DNA of 64,000 nucleotides, taken from Cristatella mucedo. Its lineage: Eukaryota; Bryozoa; Phylactolaemata; Cristatellidae. Under the pieces are notes generated by a model. It was not told the DNA's origin. It worked only from the letters and a program-made list of their open reading frames with translations, and searched no databases. How positions within the stretch are numbered: position 1 is the stretch's first letter; every line of letters starts with the position of its first letter. Both the position numbers and the translations under genes were made by a program. Where the stretch lies: positions 710,001-774,000 of the forward strand of contig WPIO01000028.1 in NCBI GenBank assembly GCA_009760855.2, given 5' to 3'. Below are positions 10,190 through 23,100 of this stretch, in pieces.

Positions 10190-10755
10190 TAATAATAATA
10201 ATACGCTTGATAAAGCGCCCTCGGAGAACTCAATCTCTTTCTAGGCGCTTTGCAATTGCTGCAAAGGGAAATGCAATTAGATGGTAAGTAAAATCATGCT
10301 TGAAAAACAAACAAAATGAATAACATGGTTAGGGGTGACATGCACAGGGTCAGCATGCAAATGTGGTTAGTGGCAGCATGCACAGTGTCAGCACGCATAA
10401 GCGCATCAAGGACGAATCACAGGGACCCACTAAATGCTGTCCTAAATAGGTGTGTTTTCAAGTTCCTTATAAATGTGGTCAGATCAGGGGATGTTCTGAC
10501 GCAGGTCGGGAGGGAGTTCCAAGCTTTGGGAGCATACGAACTAAATGCACGGTCTCCAAAGGGTCTGAGGTTTGTACGAGGTATTTCTAGACTGTTGGAT
10601 TCCGAAAAGCGGGTGGTACGATGCTTGGCATGATGGGGGAGCATGTCGGAGAGATAGGCTGGAGCCATAGAATGAAGGGACCTAAAAGTGAGCGACAAAA
10701 CCTTGAAGTCAATCCGTTGCTTGACTGGTAGCCAGGAGGAAGCGAACCGGAGAAG
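10190..10755 (-). mobile_element. LINE-2 3' end with C-terminal ORF remnant, reverse
   Basis: The left edge carries (ATA)n, the element's 3' tail in reverse, then the hairpin tail (gcgccctcggagaactcaatctctttctaggcgct). A minus-strand frame (10417-10761) encodes the end of the [23 protein letters not shown], then ..[25 protein letters not shown] and DLTTFIRNLKTHLF. This post-RT region is standard in CR1/L2-like elements. The 5' truncation point coincides with the left edge of duplication copy 1. Confidence 0.85.
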
Positions 10756-10929
10756 CTGCAATGGCTGGCCACTTGGACCTGGGCTTCAGTGCAGCACAGC
10801 GAATAGTGCAGCAAAGACTGGACGGCCATCGAGTGTGAGGGAAATGCATTCCGGTAGAGGCAGGAAACTAACGACCCATCGCGTTCCGGTTCGAGCCGCG
10901 AGGGTGGCAAAGGGCTGACAATCAACGCG

Positions 10930-11424
10930 ACCAATCAGAAGGAGCTTTAGGCGCCGCGATTACTATGCTGCGAGTCCGTTGCCACACCCCCATCTCCAGA
11001 CCGCACGTGCCGGGAGTAGGCCGTTGGGTCAGCCGCGACGGGGATCAGCCGAGGTCAGGGTGTAGGCCACGCCGGGACGCGCCCGTGGCCAATTCTGACT
11101 TAAGTATAGCAGATCATCGGTGCCTGCGCTAAAGGGGTGGGATAGCGGGCCGGAGCGAACCGCTTTCCGCCACGACGCAACGAGACACGCGAGCCTGTCA
11201 GTTTCTGTTGTCGCTCAAATCTCCAGCGTAGGCCCGAAGCCTATCGGCCGCCGATCCAGAGCTGACGCCGGCGGCGCCTCGCGTGACGGTCCCGGCCGTC
11301 GCCTGCCGCCAGCATCCCGAGCGCTGCAGTCAAGCGCGGATCGAGAGCACAATTGTGAAGAGTGACGTTGTCATCTCGCGAATCGGCCGCGGAGACAAAG
11401 GGGCCGCCAGCGGTCGCGGCGAAC
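10930..11424 (+). promoter_or_regulatory. CpG-rich 5' region of KAP copy 1
   Basis: GC-rich sequence directly upstream of the start codon, conserved with 44430-44903 in copy 2 (for example gaccaatcagaaggagc, gcagatcggcggtgc-type blocks, tcatctcgcgaatcggc). Contains CCAAT in 'gaccaatcag'. No TATA box is evident. The start codon sits inside AACATGGCGG (11422-11431), a close match to the YY1-type element often found just downstream of TATA-less start sites. The transcription start is unknown. Confidence 0.5.
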
Positions 11425-11499
11425 ATGGCGGAGAGCTTGACTTCTCTGGCTACCGCCAGCGACATATATTGCGACGCGGCTGAGAGTGCAGCGCAGTCG
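11425..11499 (+). CDS. KAP copy 1 exon 1 (start codon)
   Basis: Twenty-five codons from ATG in a good context (gcgaacATGGCGG) to a strong donor, TCG|gtaagc, phase 0. It begins [18 protein letters not shown]. The same 75-bp exon with the same donor occurs at 44904-44978. Both retain an open frame despite substitutions, which supports it being the true first coding exon. No signal peptide. Confidence 0.7.
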
Positions 11500-11802
11500 G
11501 TAAGCGCTCGCAGCACGCTCTCCACGCCGCTGTGCGGCTCAGCCTGCCCAGAGCAGCTCAGAACGCCGCGCCTTCGGCTCTTAGCGCATCTGCGTTCGAA
11601 CGCGTGCGCGAATGCGATCTCGCGGGCGAGTACTGCCGTCGAAATGGTAACAAGCCATCGTTGTGCCTGTGAAGCCAGCTGAAATGTGACCTGGCGGTAT
11701 GCCCTGCCGCCGCCTGGGCTGTATCCTGGGCTCCGTAATTGCTGCCGGCCAACCTACGTCGGGTGTCCTGGAAGTATTCCGCTTCCGGTCGGCTTGCTCC
11801 CT

Positions 11803-11844
<42 letters not shown>

Positions 11845-14800
11845 AGTCTCTCTCTTCCTCCCTCCCTCTCTCTCTCTCCCTCCCTCCCTCTCTCTTCCTC
11901 TCCCTTTTTCTCTCTTCCTCTCTCTCTCTCCTCCTCTCTCTCTCTTCCTCTCTGTCTCTATCTCTTCCTCTCTCTCTCTCTCTCCCTCTCTCTCAGCTCG
12001 CGGACCGCCCGCGGACCGCCCACTCACGGTGCGACCGCGTATGCGTTGCGTTTGGAAATGGGAGGGGCCGTTAAAAGTGATTACGAGGCCGATGCTTTGT
12101 CGCTCCCAGCCGGCGACCGAGCGTCTTACTCAGCCAAGCAGAATGCTGGTACTCCCCCCCCCCCCCAGCCGAGGGCACTGTGAATTGGTGTCCTCCTCAG
12201 GTGTTAGCTGGCTTTGGCTACTGACAGGCTTGGCATATCGCCATCCGCTGGTTGCTTAGGCTGCCGTCAGCTTTGCTGATTTCGCTGGGTTGGCTGTGCT
12301 GTGACAGTGCATGCTCCTAGTAGAGATAAAAAAAAGTCCTGAATTGATCCACGTCGGCCACCCACGACAAATATATTAAATGCTCGTATAGCAGGAAAGC
12401 ATCAGCCACATACCCCTGCTGCCTGGGCATGCTGTAGCAGTCTTCTTGCCCTCGAAGTCAAGCCAGCCCACCGCCTTCACCCCTCCACCTCCTCCCCTTC
12501 CGATATGCTAGTTAGATTACTACAGTTGACTATGCTTCAAGCCATCTCAAATCAAGACCTGTTGCCGAATCGATCAGAAAGCTCTGCTAGAAAGCAGAGT
12601 ATAACATAGAGAGCATCAGAATAGGTTGGCCCAGATGCTTGCTGGCCCTCGTGGACATTTATCCTTACCTTGTGCATCATGTCGCATGAAACATTATGTG
12701 TGCGTGCTTTCGGAACCTAGGCTGTGACTTGATCTGCTACGCGATTCATCAGCTCGAGTGTACCTTGAAGTGTCCTAGCAACGCTGGTTTAAGTGCCAAC
12801 TGCAGCCAGTTTCCTGCTGTGCAAATGTCGGCCCTTGATGTTGGTATGGTTCATTTTGGACACTGACAACCGAGGTTCATTTAATGGACACTGGCAATCC
12901 AGGTTTATTTTTGGTTTCGGTTGAATAAGGATTGCTGCACATGCCGTCAAACGTCCTGAAGCTATATTTTCGGTAATCATGGATATGTATGGCGATACTT
13001 ATCCAACCGAAATCAGAAATAAAGTACTGCAGTGATGTGCAAGAAGAGGTGATCTGGCATTTCAAATTCCACACTGATCCATAAAGTATTGGCTGGGTTA
13101 TGGATTTTGCTAGGTGAAAAGCTGCACTGTAAATGAAGCTGTTTGATGTTTACCTTTAAGCCCGACAGGCTGGCATTTTATTTCAGTTATATGAATAAAA
13201 CGGTGTAGGTTTTTTCTTGCTGTGCTATAATGCAGGGTACCGAAGAGCTTTTGAAGAAGTTAATTGTCCCACAGCAGCATGTTGGAGGACCCTGGGATTC
13301 CATTGTGGTGTCATTGTGTGGTGTTCACGGCCCAGGTCGTTTGCTCGAGACCTCCAGAGGGCGATCCTTGATATTCCACTGCAAGCTATTGTGATAGCCG
13401 TGAAGGCTCTTCTGCCACTATGAAAATGAGGCTATTAAATTAGCTTACTTTTACCATCATTGACTTACTTCAATCCCCTAGTACTTCAATGTTGGCTTGT
13501 TGTAATTTGCACAGTGGGAGATTGCCCCAGATATCACTGCAGATGCTTTTGAGCTTCGTGGCCTTACCAGCATGCAAGGAGTTTCAGGTTTGAATCTATC
13601 ATCTCTTTGCTGAAGTCTTTAAGGGCTTCCTAGCAAGGAACGGATACAGTTCAGTGCATCTCTTGGGGTGTGTGGCCATGCTCTTTCATACCTTGCCTTT
13701 TGCTGGTTCAAGGCTGCCAGCCTGTCGAGTTCTCAGGTTCTTGGGATCCAGCTGACCGGCTGTTCCGGTCAGCAATGGCACGACGGGGGGGGGGGGGGAA
13801 TAGTTTATTCGTTTGTCGCGAGCTACTCTGTGTCGTAGATTTGTCTCCTAGAGCACACTAGGTCTCACAAGATCCGTAAGCATTCAAGGTTCGCTCGACG
13901 AGTACTTTTTCATGGCTGCTTGCAGATCTTGGACTTAGCCTTGCATGACAGAGACTGCAGGCAAGTGGTTGGACAGCAGGCGAGATCGGTATCATTTGAT
14001 AAAGTGTACCAGCAAAGGTGGAAAAAATTAGCTGTTTGCCATCTCCTCGTCGTCCTAGTTTTTGTATTAACATCAGCTCTGTTTCATTGGCTAGCATGAT
14101 GCTGCACAGATGATGACGATTAGGTGTCGTCTGAGTCATGTGCACATAACTCAGTGCTCCATCCAAGCTCAACTGACGTACGTTGGCATCCTATGGATCG
14201 TTGCTGTTCAGAATAAACTTTCTTCCGGTAACCTTCCCTAGAACACTGTGGCTTCACACACCTGTCGATGTGAGATGCTGTGATAGGTATTTCAGTCTGC
14301 ATGTTTGTGCTGGTATGATTTTCTGTATGTTTGTGTGTATGTATGTGCTGTGTGTGTGTGTTGTGAGTTTGTGTTTTATCTGTTTGTGTTGTATTTATGC
14401 TTCTTGTGCGGAGTGTTGGCGTATGTTTGTTGGTGAGCCTGTAATTCTAGTCTGGTTTTAGCCAGTTCAGCCTGCCATATCTCACTGACCTGACCACCGA
14501 CCAGCGTTCCAACCGACTTATCAAATGTAAAGGCGGAACATCTAACGCTCTCTCTCCCTAGCTGATTCGGGTCCTACGAAAATCTATATTACTAATGAAT
14601 TATTAGGGGACGGTCGTATGTAAGTTTTTTTTATCTTGGGCTGGTGTGGACTTGTGACTTGCAACGAGTGAGCTCAGTGCTTTCCGAGAGGCTGCATCCT
14701 CCAGAGGAAGGGGATACCAGAACCATGGGGCGCAGAGCCGCAGCCGCTGTGCCCGAGTTGCTTGCTGCCTCCCCGGCGAACGAGCGCTCGGCGCTCGAGT

Positions 14801-17800
14801 TACGTGCAGCCGCTCTTTGTGCTCTCTCAGCTGTCGTTTAGATGTCTCACTTCGAACGCCTTGTCATGTAGACAAGCATTCGCAAGCAGCTTTATTGCCA
14901 CTGATCGGTGCGATGCCCGGGTCCCGTATCTCGGAATTATCCTGGAAGCCCCTGTACTAAACTAGCTACTAGTTGCTCCCGATGCTAGCCGTGCCGGCTG
15001 CCGAAGCTATGCAGCATCAGCTGGCGACTAGCGCTCGAAGCCTCCTGCTGCTCATGCCGAACGGCCCTCTGGCAGCGCTTTATTAGGGCGCTGCTGCAAG
15101 TAGCGGTTCTCGACCGCTTTTCCTCTCCCGTCGTGCTACATATCCAGAGCGAAGCGGCGACAGAAGACAGGCAGCGGCTGCTTGCCGAGGAGAGGCCGGT
15201 CGAGGCCTCAGCAGCTGCCCTCGTGGCCACCATGCAGGCCGAGCAGAAGCTGCTGCTGCCGTCGCTCTATGATGAGCTGGACCCGGCCTCCTACGAGGAC
15301 GCGGTGAGCCCGCTCACCATGGACGAGTATGCCGAGAGCCTGGCACGCATGATCACCGACCGCTCGCTGCCGCTGCCGCTGCTCATGGGCTTGCTGGGAC
15401 CACGTGGCTCGGGCAAGACGCACCTGATCAAGGCCATGCTGTGGAAGCTGAAGCGGATATGCAGCTTCAGCTGCAGCAACTTGGGTGAGTAAGCACTGAC
15501 GCCGACTGCCATTCTCTTAGTGTCTGCCTCCTAAATCGTTTCTGCCTCTTACATCGCCAGAATGTGGGAGGGGTTGGGTCCTAGCTCGGAAGCAGTTGGA
15601 ACGCTGGTCCACACTTTGGCTGAAACATGCAGAGGTGGCAACTTAACGACCAATCAGAACTGTGGGGAACCCCCCCCCCCCCCGTCTCGGCACACAGCTC
15701 TCCAACGTCTGCCACTGTGGGTCCTTGTAAGCTTGCTATGTTGTGTGGGCCTGCTGCTTCTGCTGTTGTAATTAGCACAGCAGCCTCGGCCACTAATCCA
15801 CTAATGCTTGCCCCACCTGCAGCAGGTGGTTGGGCAATTGACTCGGTGCAGTGTCCTGCCTTCGATGTAAGGATGTGGCCCACCTCAGATGCACTCCCCC
15901 ATCTTCGGTGAGTCAGCCAGCTCCTATATATACCTGTTAAGGGAATAAAGACTGAGTCTCGTTTATCACTCACGTCCATGCTCGTGTCTCCATGAGACTC
16001 CACAAGAACAGCCACCCTGCCGGAGCCGCTGCTATACAACAGCTATCTGCCCCCTCGAACGGTTTGAGTTGGGTAGGGGTTTAAGAACCGTTTGCATTAA
16101 ACGCCCTTGCGAAACAGGATCGATCGGGTACTACAGGTAGCAAGGACCGAACTTCATGCAATTCAAATGTTTAAACGAAATATGTGTGTTCCAACATGCT
16201 TTCACTGTCTGAGTTTGTATGCCTTTGTGCTCACATTCAAGCCACTGCATATATGAAAGGCCACACCATCGATCCGATTTTCTCCCGAAATTGTATCCTG
16301 TCGGCACCCTTTCTACGAATCTAATCCTTTATACAGATTTTGTTCACCTTAGAATGTGTTTATTTTTGGTATCTAAAATTACATGCCCAGCCAGCCTAGG
16401 CATCATATCACCCTCTCTTTTGACTCATTGCTTAGCTATGACTCAAACCAACGTCAAATCTTTTGGAGGCCGTGCTATTAGTTCGTAAGCCTGGAACTCA
16501 CATTTCAACTGACATCACGACATCCCCTGACTTGACGACATTTAAAACGAAGGCAAAGACAAACCTGTTTCTCATTTGATTTGCTGGGTCTTAGTGATTT
16601 GCCATGTGTGTGTTAACTCGTGCTGACACTTCGCATGTTGTCACTAACATATTATGCATGTTGACACCGTGTATGTTACCACTAACTATTTGGTCGTGCT
16701 TCTTTACAGCATCTGTTATGTCCCGAGAAAGAGATTAGCTTCTGTAAGGGTGGTTACAAATGTATTATTATTATTCTCATGGTTCGGAGTTGTTTCTGCT
16801 CCACCGGTGTCGGAACTTTGAAAGGCTGGGATTTCAAGTGATTGAGTTTATCTGGGGGAACGATTACATTTGGCTGCAGATAATGAGCCAAAGCATACAG
16901 CAAAAGCCAAAAGATTTTTCACTGAAGCAGCTCTCACAGTCATGAGTTGGCTCGAGTCAGTCACCTGACCTAAATTCCATAAAGCATCTTTGGGATAAGT
17001 TTGAGGCTGTCCGAGGTTTGATTCTACACCTGCTACAACTCCCACTAGAGCTGCTTAGCCAGTTTCGTTACGACAGGAGTAATACTACCTCCAAGACTTG
17101 TAAGAGCTTAGCCCACTCTTTGCCGTGGCAAATAATAGAGGTTATTAAAACCGTAGAGTACCGACCTCCTATAAAGTTATTGTGCTGTAAACAATATTTT
17201 TACTTATGCAAGGCGTTAAGTATGCATTTAGCATGTAGGCTGCAGAAATTTGTGATGTCTTCTTCTGTATGCTAAGGCGAAAATCGACAACCTGACTAAG
17301 TGGACATCACTATTCCGGATGGAGCAATACTTTTGAGGAGTGTCTTAGTTATGGGCTAGCCCAGTGTCTCTAAAATTGGATGACCTCACCCTCGACCATA
17401 GTTTATTTTGTATCACTCCAGTGACGTCTGCCAATAATTTGGGCCTGCTAAATTAAAAAGACTTGTCATTAGATTAGCACATTGTCTCCACTGTCAAGCT
17501 GCCTATTTTCAGCTATTTAACATCACCAAAATCAGGGCCTCCTTGCGCAAGAGCTGGACAGCCAATCTAATGCATGCATTAGTGATATCGCATCTAGATT
17601 ATTCCAATTCCCTTTATTCAGCCTCTTGGTTTGTACCCTTAATCGTCTGCCACCGATGCCAAACATAGAAGCTTGTCTGATCTGTCTTCAGTGGCATAGC
17701 TGCCATATCGTACCACTTCTGTCAGAGTTTCACCAGCTTTCACCTCTCAATCGTCGAAACGATTTCAGGAACCTCAGTCTGGGTTGCAGGTCCTGTCAGA

Positions 17801-20104
17801 CCTCTTTGCTACTCCGATATGCTCTAACATCACCTGCTCCTTGGCTTCTAGTCATCTCCTCGACCCCTGCACTAGATTGAAATCTTTTGGTTATCGGGCC
17901 ACCAGTTTGTGCACACTCTGAAAGTCTAAAGCTTACTTCCTGCTTCGGTCACTACCTTAGATGACTGTGCATCATTTAGTTCTTAGCAAAATATGCATAT
18001 TTTTGGCTTAGCTTTCCCTATGCCGCAGTCAAACTTATAGTTTTTCCTGCATGCTGTAAAAATTTATTCGTGTAGGATTTTGTATGTTTTACTACCTAGG
18101 GGTCCTACTAACCTGTAGCCCCAAGTTCCTATTTGTGTGTATCATTAACACACACCCCTACGATCATTGATTTTCTTGCAGTTAATTTCAAAGCCCCTGG
18201 ATGGTGATTGATTTCTCTTAGGGTTTTTTATTTTTTTTTATCTCTTAGGATGCTATACAGACGACCTATTATAATTTGTGTTGCTATTAATATTATAAAT
18301 TGTGATGGCTGACACATGTCAGCCGTGTCTGGCTGGTTCCAAAAAAATACTAGCTGATGTAACGGCCTTTTTTAATAGCGACAGAGTCTTTACGGCTATC
18401 AACACTGCTTGCAGCGGCAATAAAGGATCACCCACCGCAGGACTCGAACTCGGGACCGAGGTCGTGAAAACCCACCACCTTACCTAGTGTGCCATCACAA
18501 CTCACCAGCCTGTCAGCATACCGTTTCACTGCTTCGCTTATGCAAACCCGAGCTAGCACTGACAATCCTGTGGCTGACCATGGAAGCTCGACCTTGCAGG
18601 TGCTCGAGTGCGGCCGTGCCCCGTCAGGTGGCGCTACAACCTGTGCGGCAGCTTGCAAGGCTCGTTCTTCTGCTACTTGGCGTTGTTGGCCACCCTGTTC
18701 GCACTGCTCGTCATGAGCGTGGTGGCGTTCACCATCTATGCCAGTGTGGTGTACACTGTCAGCCTGGACGTATCGATCAAGAACAGCTCGGCTGCCTCCA
18801 CTCTGCTGTCGTCATCCACTCAGGTGCCTGCCGTTGCCACGACGATGGTCAGTGCAGGCCTCTGGAACACCACAACTGCTGAGACGGTAATCCATCAGTC
18901 GCTGACGCTTGGCCGTTCTGCTGCTGCTGCCGCATAGTAAATCTCTACGTGTAGCATGCTTTGCCCGGCAGCCTTTTATCTGAGACTTGGTTTTATCGTG
19001 GCTGCCGGTTAACAATTACTTGCCTAGAAAATCCTAAAAATTTTGAAACTAGTTTGAATTGTGGTAATAATAATAATGATAATAATACACTTGATCTGGA
19101 CGGAACCGTCTTGCAAAGCAAATAGGCCAGCCTTCTTTTGCTGCTTCCTAAAGGTATCGAGGCTTACAAGATTCCTATCCAATGTTTTTAATGATGTATT
19201 GCGACCATTTTTTTAGCAAGACAGGCTATAGAAAAACCTTCCAAGTGTAGCATTGTGTTAAATAACCTAGTCATTGTGGTAAATCTGTGCAGCTTGATCG
19301 AGAGGCATTTATAGGGCTCTGTTCATCCATATCTCTTTTTGTTGTTTGCAACCGTTCTCAGCAGACTTGGTCACACTTCTATTGCTTTATTAAATGAATC
19401 TGTGGCTTTGTACAATGGTCAGATTTTGCTTCCTAATGTATTATCGATCCCTCAGGAAGGACTGATATACTACATTTGATGGGAACCATGTTGGTTCATG
19501 GCTCCACTGTACTATTCCGACTTCCATGCTCCATTATCGGGGATCACGTGCTCCACCGTCAGGGATCACACCGGACGCTTTTGCCGCAGTCTATCTCTGA
19601 TGGTTTGCAATGGCAAAATCGCTATCTTAATGCAATTTGAGGGGATTTCTGGCGTTTCTGGAAGTGTTTTGGCTAACCGGCTCTTTCAATGTAATTACTA
19701 GTATTTGCTAATCCAATAATAGTTTATAAAGGTAACTTGATTCCTGGCTTGAGCACAATAGGCAGTATTTTTGCAGCTGAGTGTAAGTACATTCAGCTGG
19801 GCTTTTTCACTCATTTGTACGATCGAGTCAATAGGTTCTAAGCCAAGTAGTTGTGAAGCTATGGTGCCCTTTAAAAGATTTATGTGCAAACGTTACGTAA
19901 ATAAATATTTGGCTTATTCGACTGCCTTATTTGTATAGCAGCAAGTGAGACTTAGCTGGTGATAAAGGATCACCTGTTGCAGGACTCGAATCCACGACCT
20001 ATGTCGCCTATGTCATCGCCCCCGTGGAGACTTTTAGCACCTGCAATCTTGCTATGACTATCGTTGTTAAATTAGACCTAGCAATATGGTTCCGTGTGTA
20101 AACA

Positions 20105-20152
<48 letters not shown>

Positions 20153-23100
20153 CATGCACTTGTGTTTGTGTGTGTCTTCGCATGCATGCTACTGTTGTTG
20201 TGATGTTGGAGCTGGGATCAGCAACTTTAAATGCTCATTTAAAATTATGTTCCTGCGTTGAGCAGTGCCTTTACTCTGGTGCCTAACTGCTAGCACAGTT
20301 CCTTGCTTTTAACGTGACTGTACAGCCACGTGCTTCTACCTGTTGGCTGCAAACAAGTTGTGGGGCCGCATATATGCTGGACTGGGCATGACAGGTAAAT
20401 AGTCAGGCTCACTGACACGATCCAATTAGTTCTGACCCACTGGCAAATTGCTCTGAGAATGCATTACTCAAGACCAGCTCTCAGTTTGAAGCCGTCAAAA
20501 CACGCGCATTCAAAATGCCAGTCCTACTTTAAAATGCACACTAGTAGTATTATGTTGCATTTCACTCAGATTATTCACAGAGATTTAGTAGCCGGATTTG
20601 CATTTTCTTCGTCTGTTCATCCCTTCCATAAAATGCACCTACAATTGAAAATCCAGCGGGTATGTTTCAGCTTGATGTCATGCGTAATTCGAGAGCAGTG
20701 AGGGCAAACACGACGAGTTGCTTTTCTGCACGGCTGAAGCATGGAAACTAAAGCAGGTTCAACTTAGGTTGTGCTGGAGTGTGGATAATTCCGATCTGCG
20801 CTGTTGATGGCATATGCAATTCAATCCTGATTGTGAATCTCAAGGCACTGTTGATTATTACTAGCCCACTCAAAGCCAAAGCGGCTTTCGTTGGGCATAC
20901 GGTAGCCAACGGACTTCATCTCAGGCAGCAAAAGAGAAGGTGAGAAGTATAGCTGAGCCAGGAGTGCTGTCCAGGAGGTGAGTAGCACAGAAAGCAACTC
21001 TAGACAGCTGGATAGGATGTGCCACAGTCGGCATTAGGATAGTAAATGTTGCATAAGAATTGCAGAAGTAAGTTCCACAGTATAGGACATGCAGAGCAAA
21101 AGCTTCTGTCGCCAACAGTCTTTTAAGTGTAAGAATAGAACAGCTCATGTATTGTCCATAAAGCACCTGGGGGCACGAGGAGGCTGAAACTGGTGAAGCA
21201 GTTCAGCTAGGCATGAAGGAGCCAAGCTACGATGAGCTTGTGGGTCAGAGTAAGAACAATACTCTGTGTCCGTGATCGGCTGAGAGCAATTGCTGCTCTA
21301 TCAGCCAAAGAGACACGTGGCTGAACCTCTAGGATTTTTTTACTAGCGTTGCTGCCATACTCACCACCAGCTACAGCTGCTTAATGCCTTTTTTGGTAGC
21401 CCAGCCAAAACTGAAAAACAGTAGTACAAACAGACTAGAGAGAACCAGAGAGCTAGTAAAAGATTTTTGAAGGTTTTAGGTTTAGCTTCAAGAGTTTGCT
21501 ATCTGCGATAATCTTGCATGCCAGTACAATTACCTTCCTGATGCATTATTGCTGGGTATCTATTTGATTGAATCGCTCTGATCTTGATGTGGCCATGCAG
21601 TTGCAGTAGCCGTAGTGACCATCGGTACGTCGTCAGACATATCACATACGTTATGCGATCCTACGATGCATGTGCGGTGTACGATCGTACATCATGCATC
21701 GCACGATCGCAGTCGTGTGCATATGCTGCCGACCTAAGGCCGTCGTCAAGGTCATGGCACTGAACCCAGACCCCCTCCTCAGGGAGAGGTCGGTGCCTGA
21801 CTGACGGCCTCGAATTTGCCCTAGAGAGCAGGCGATTCGCGGGTGCGCTAGCTTGATCTGCTTGCTGATCCTGTGCGCCTGTTATTCGCCCCGAAGGTGC
21901 AAGGCATTGGTATCATCGACATCTTGCTGGCCACTCCCGGCCAGCCTGCTGCCAGCAACTCGGTGCAGCAGAAGAGGCTCGTCGAGCAGGAGGCCGTCAT
22001 GTATCCACTCTACGCCTGTGGCATCGTCTTTGCCTTCTGTCTTCTCGTCACCGTGCTGTGCGCGCTAATGTACTGCTGCGGCCAGCGCTCTAACGGCGAT
22101 GACGCCGGGCGAAGCGACTTCTGGGTGCACGTGCGAGCCATCCTCGTCATGCTGCTTTGCGAGACGCCGCCACCACCATCGCCACGGGTGCTCAAGCAGC
22201 AGGAGATCGAGATCATACCGGTGACGTTCAACGCGTACGAGTACGCGGGCAGCGACATGCTGTGGGCCGGCATCGTGACCAGCCTGTTCGAGCAGATCGA
22301 GAGGGCGTTCGGCCGCTGGAAGGTTCGCTTCTATCGCATGTTCGTCCGGCACACGGTGCCGCACGTGCACGACGAGCACATCGTTGTCGCCACCTCTTCA
22401 CTGCTGGCGGCAGGGGTAGTGGCCGAGGATGGCGATTGTCAGCCGCAGGAACAGCAGCGGCAGCAGCCGGCGAGGCATTACGGCGAAGACTGCTGCGGGG
22501 GCGAGCAGAAAGTGTCGGTCGGCCACCGCCGAGGCAGCAGCCGGGGCTGCTGTGGCCGAGCTGCCGCCGGATCGCAGCCGCCGAGCGAGCTCGACGTTCT
22601 CGTCCATTCGGCCAAGTGGAAGCGCATGCCGTACGCCGTGCTCGCCGGCAACGTGATTGCCCTGCTCTCGCTCTCCATTCTCATCGTAGTGCTGTTCGCC
22701 GTGAAGGCTGGCACTGCCGAGCTGGCAAGCATCGAGCACGGCATCCAGATCGCCGCTGGCGCTCTGTTCGGCGTCACCGTGCTCACGCAGGCGCAGAAGA
22801 TCTTGGCCCTGGTGAGGGTCGTCTGGTCGTCGCAGTCGAGCAAGGTGGTGAAGGAGACGCTCGGGCGTGCCAACGAGCTCGACCTGAGCAAGCACCTGGG
22901 CTTCATGCGCGACGTTCGCAGCCAGGTGGCCAAAGTGACCGACTTCGTCAAGCTGATGGAGCGACTCTACCGAAAACGCTTCCGGGTGCTCGTCGTCGTC
23001 GACGCGCTGGACCGCTGCGAGCTGCCCAAGATCGTCCACATCATCGAAGCCGTGAACCTGCTGCTGTCCGACGAGGAGTCGCATTTTGTCACGCTGCTCG

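Noticed and set aside
11581-12259. Several frames of 100-190 codons across 11581-12259
   Set aside because: They translate a CT/GA microsatellite (Ser/Leu or Arg/Glu repeats).
18887-18937. Stop after exon 3 read as the end of a small membrane protein
   Set aside because: A donor just before it is phase-compatible with exon 4, and KAP proteins need the downstream Walker B region.
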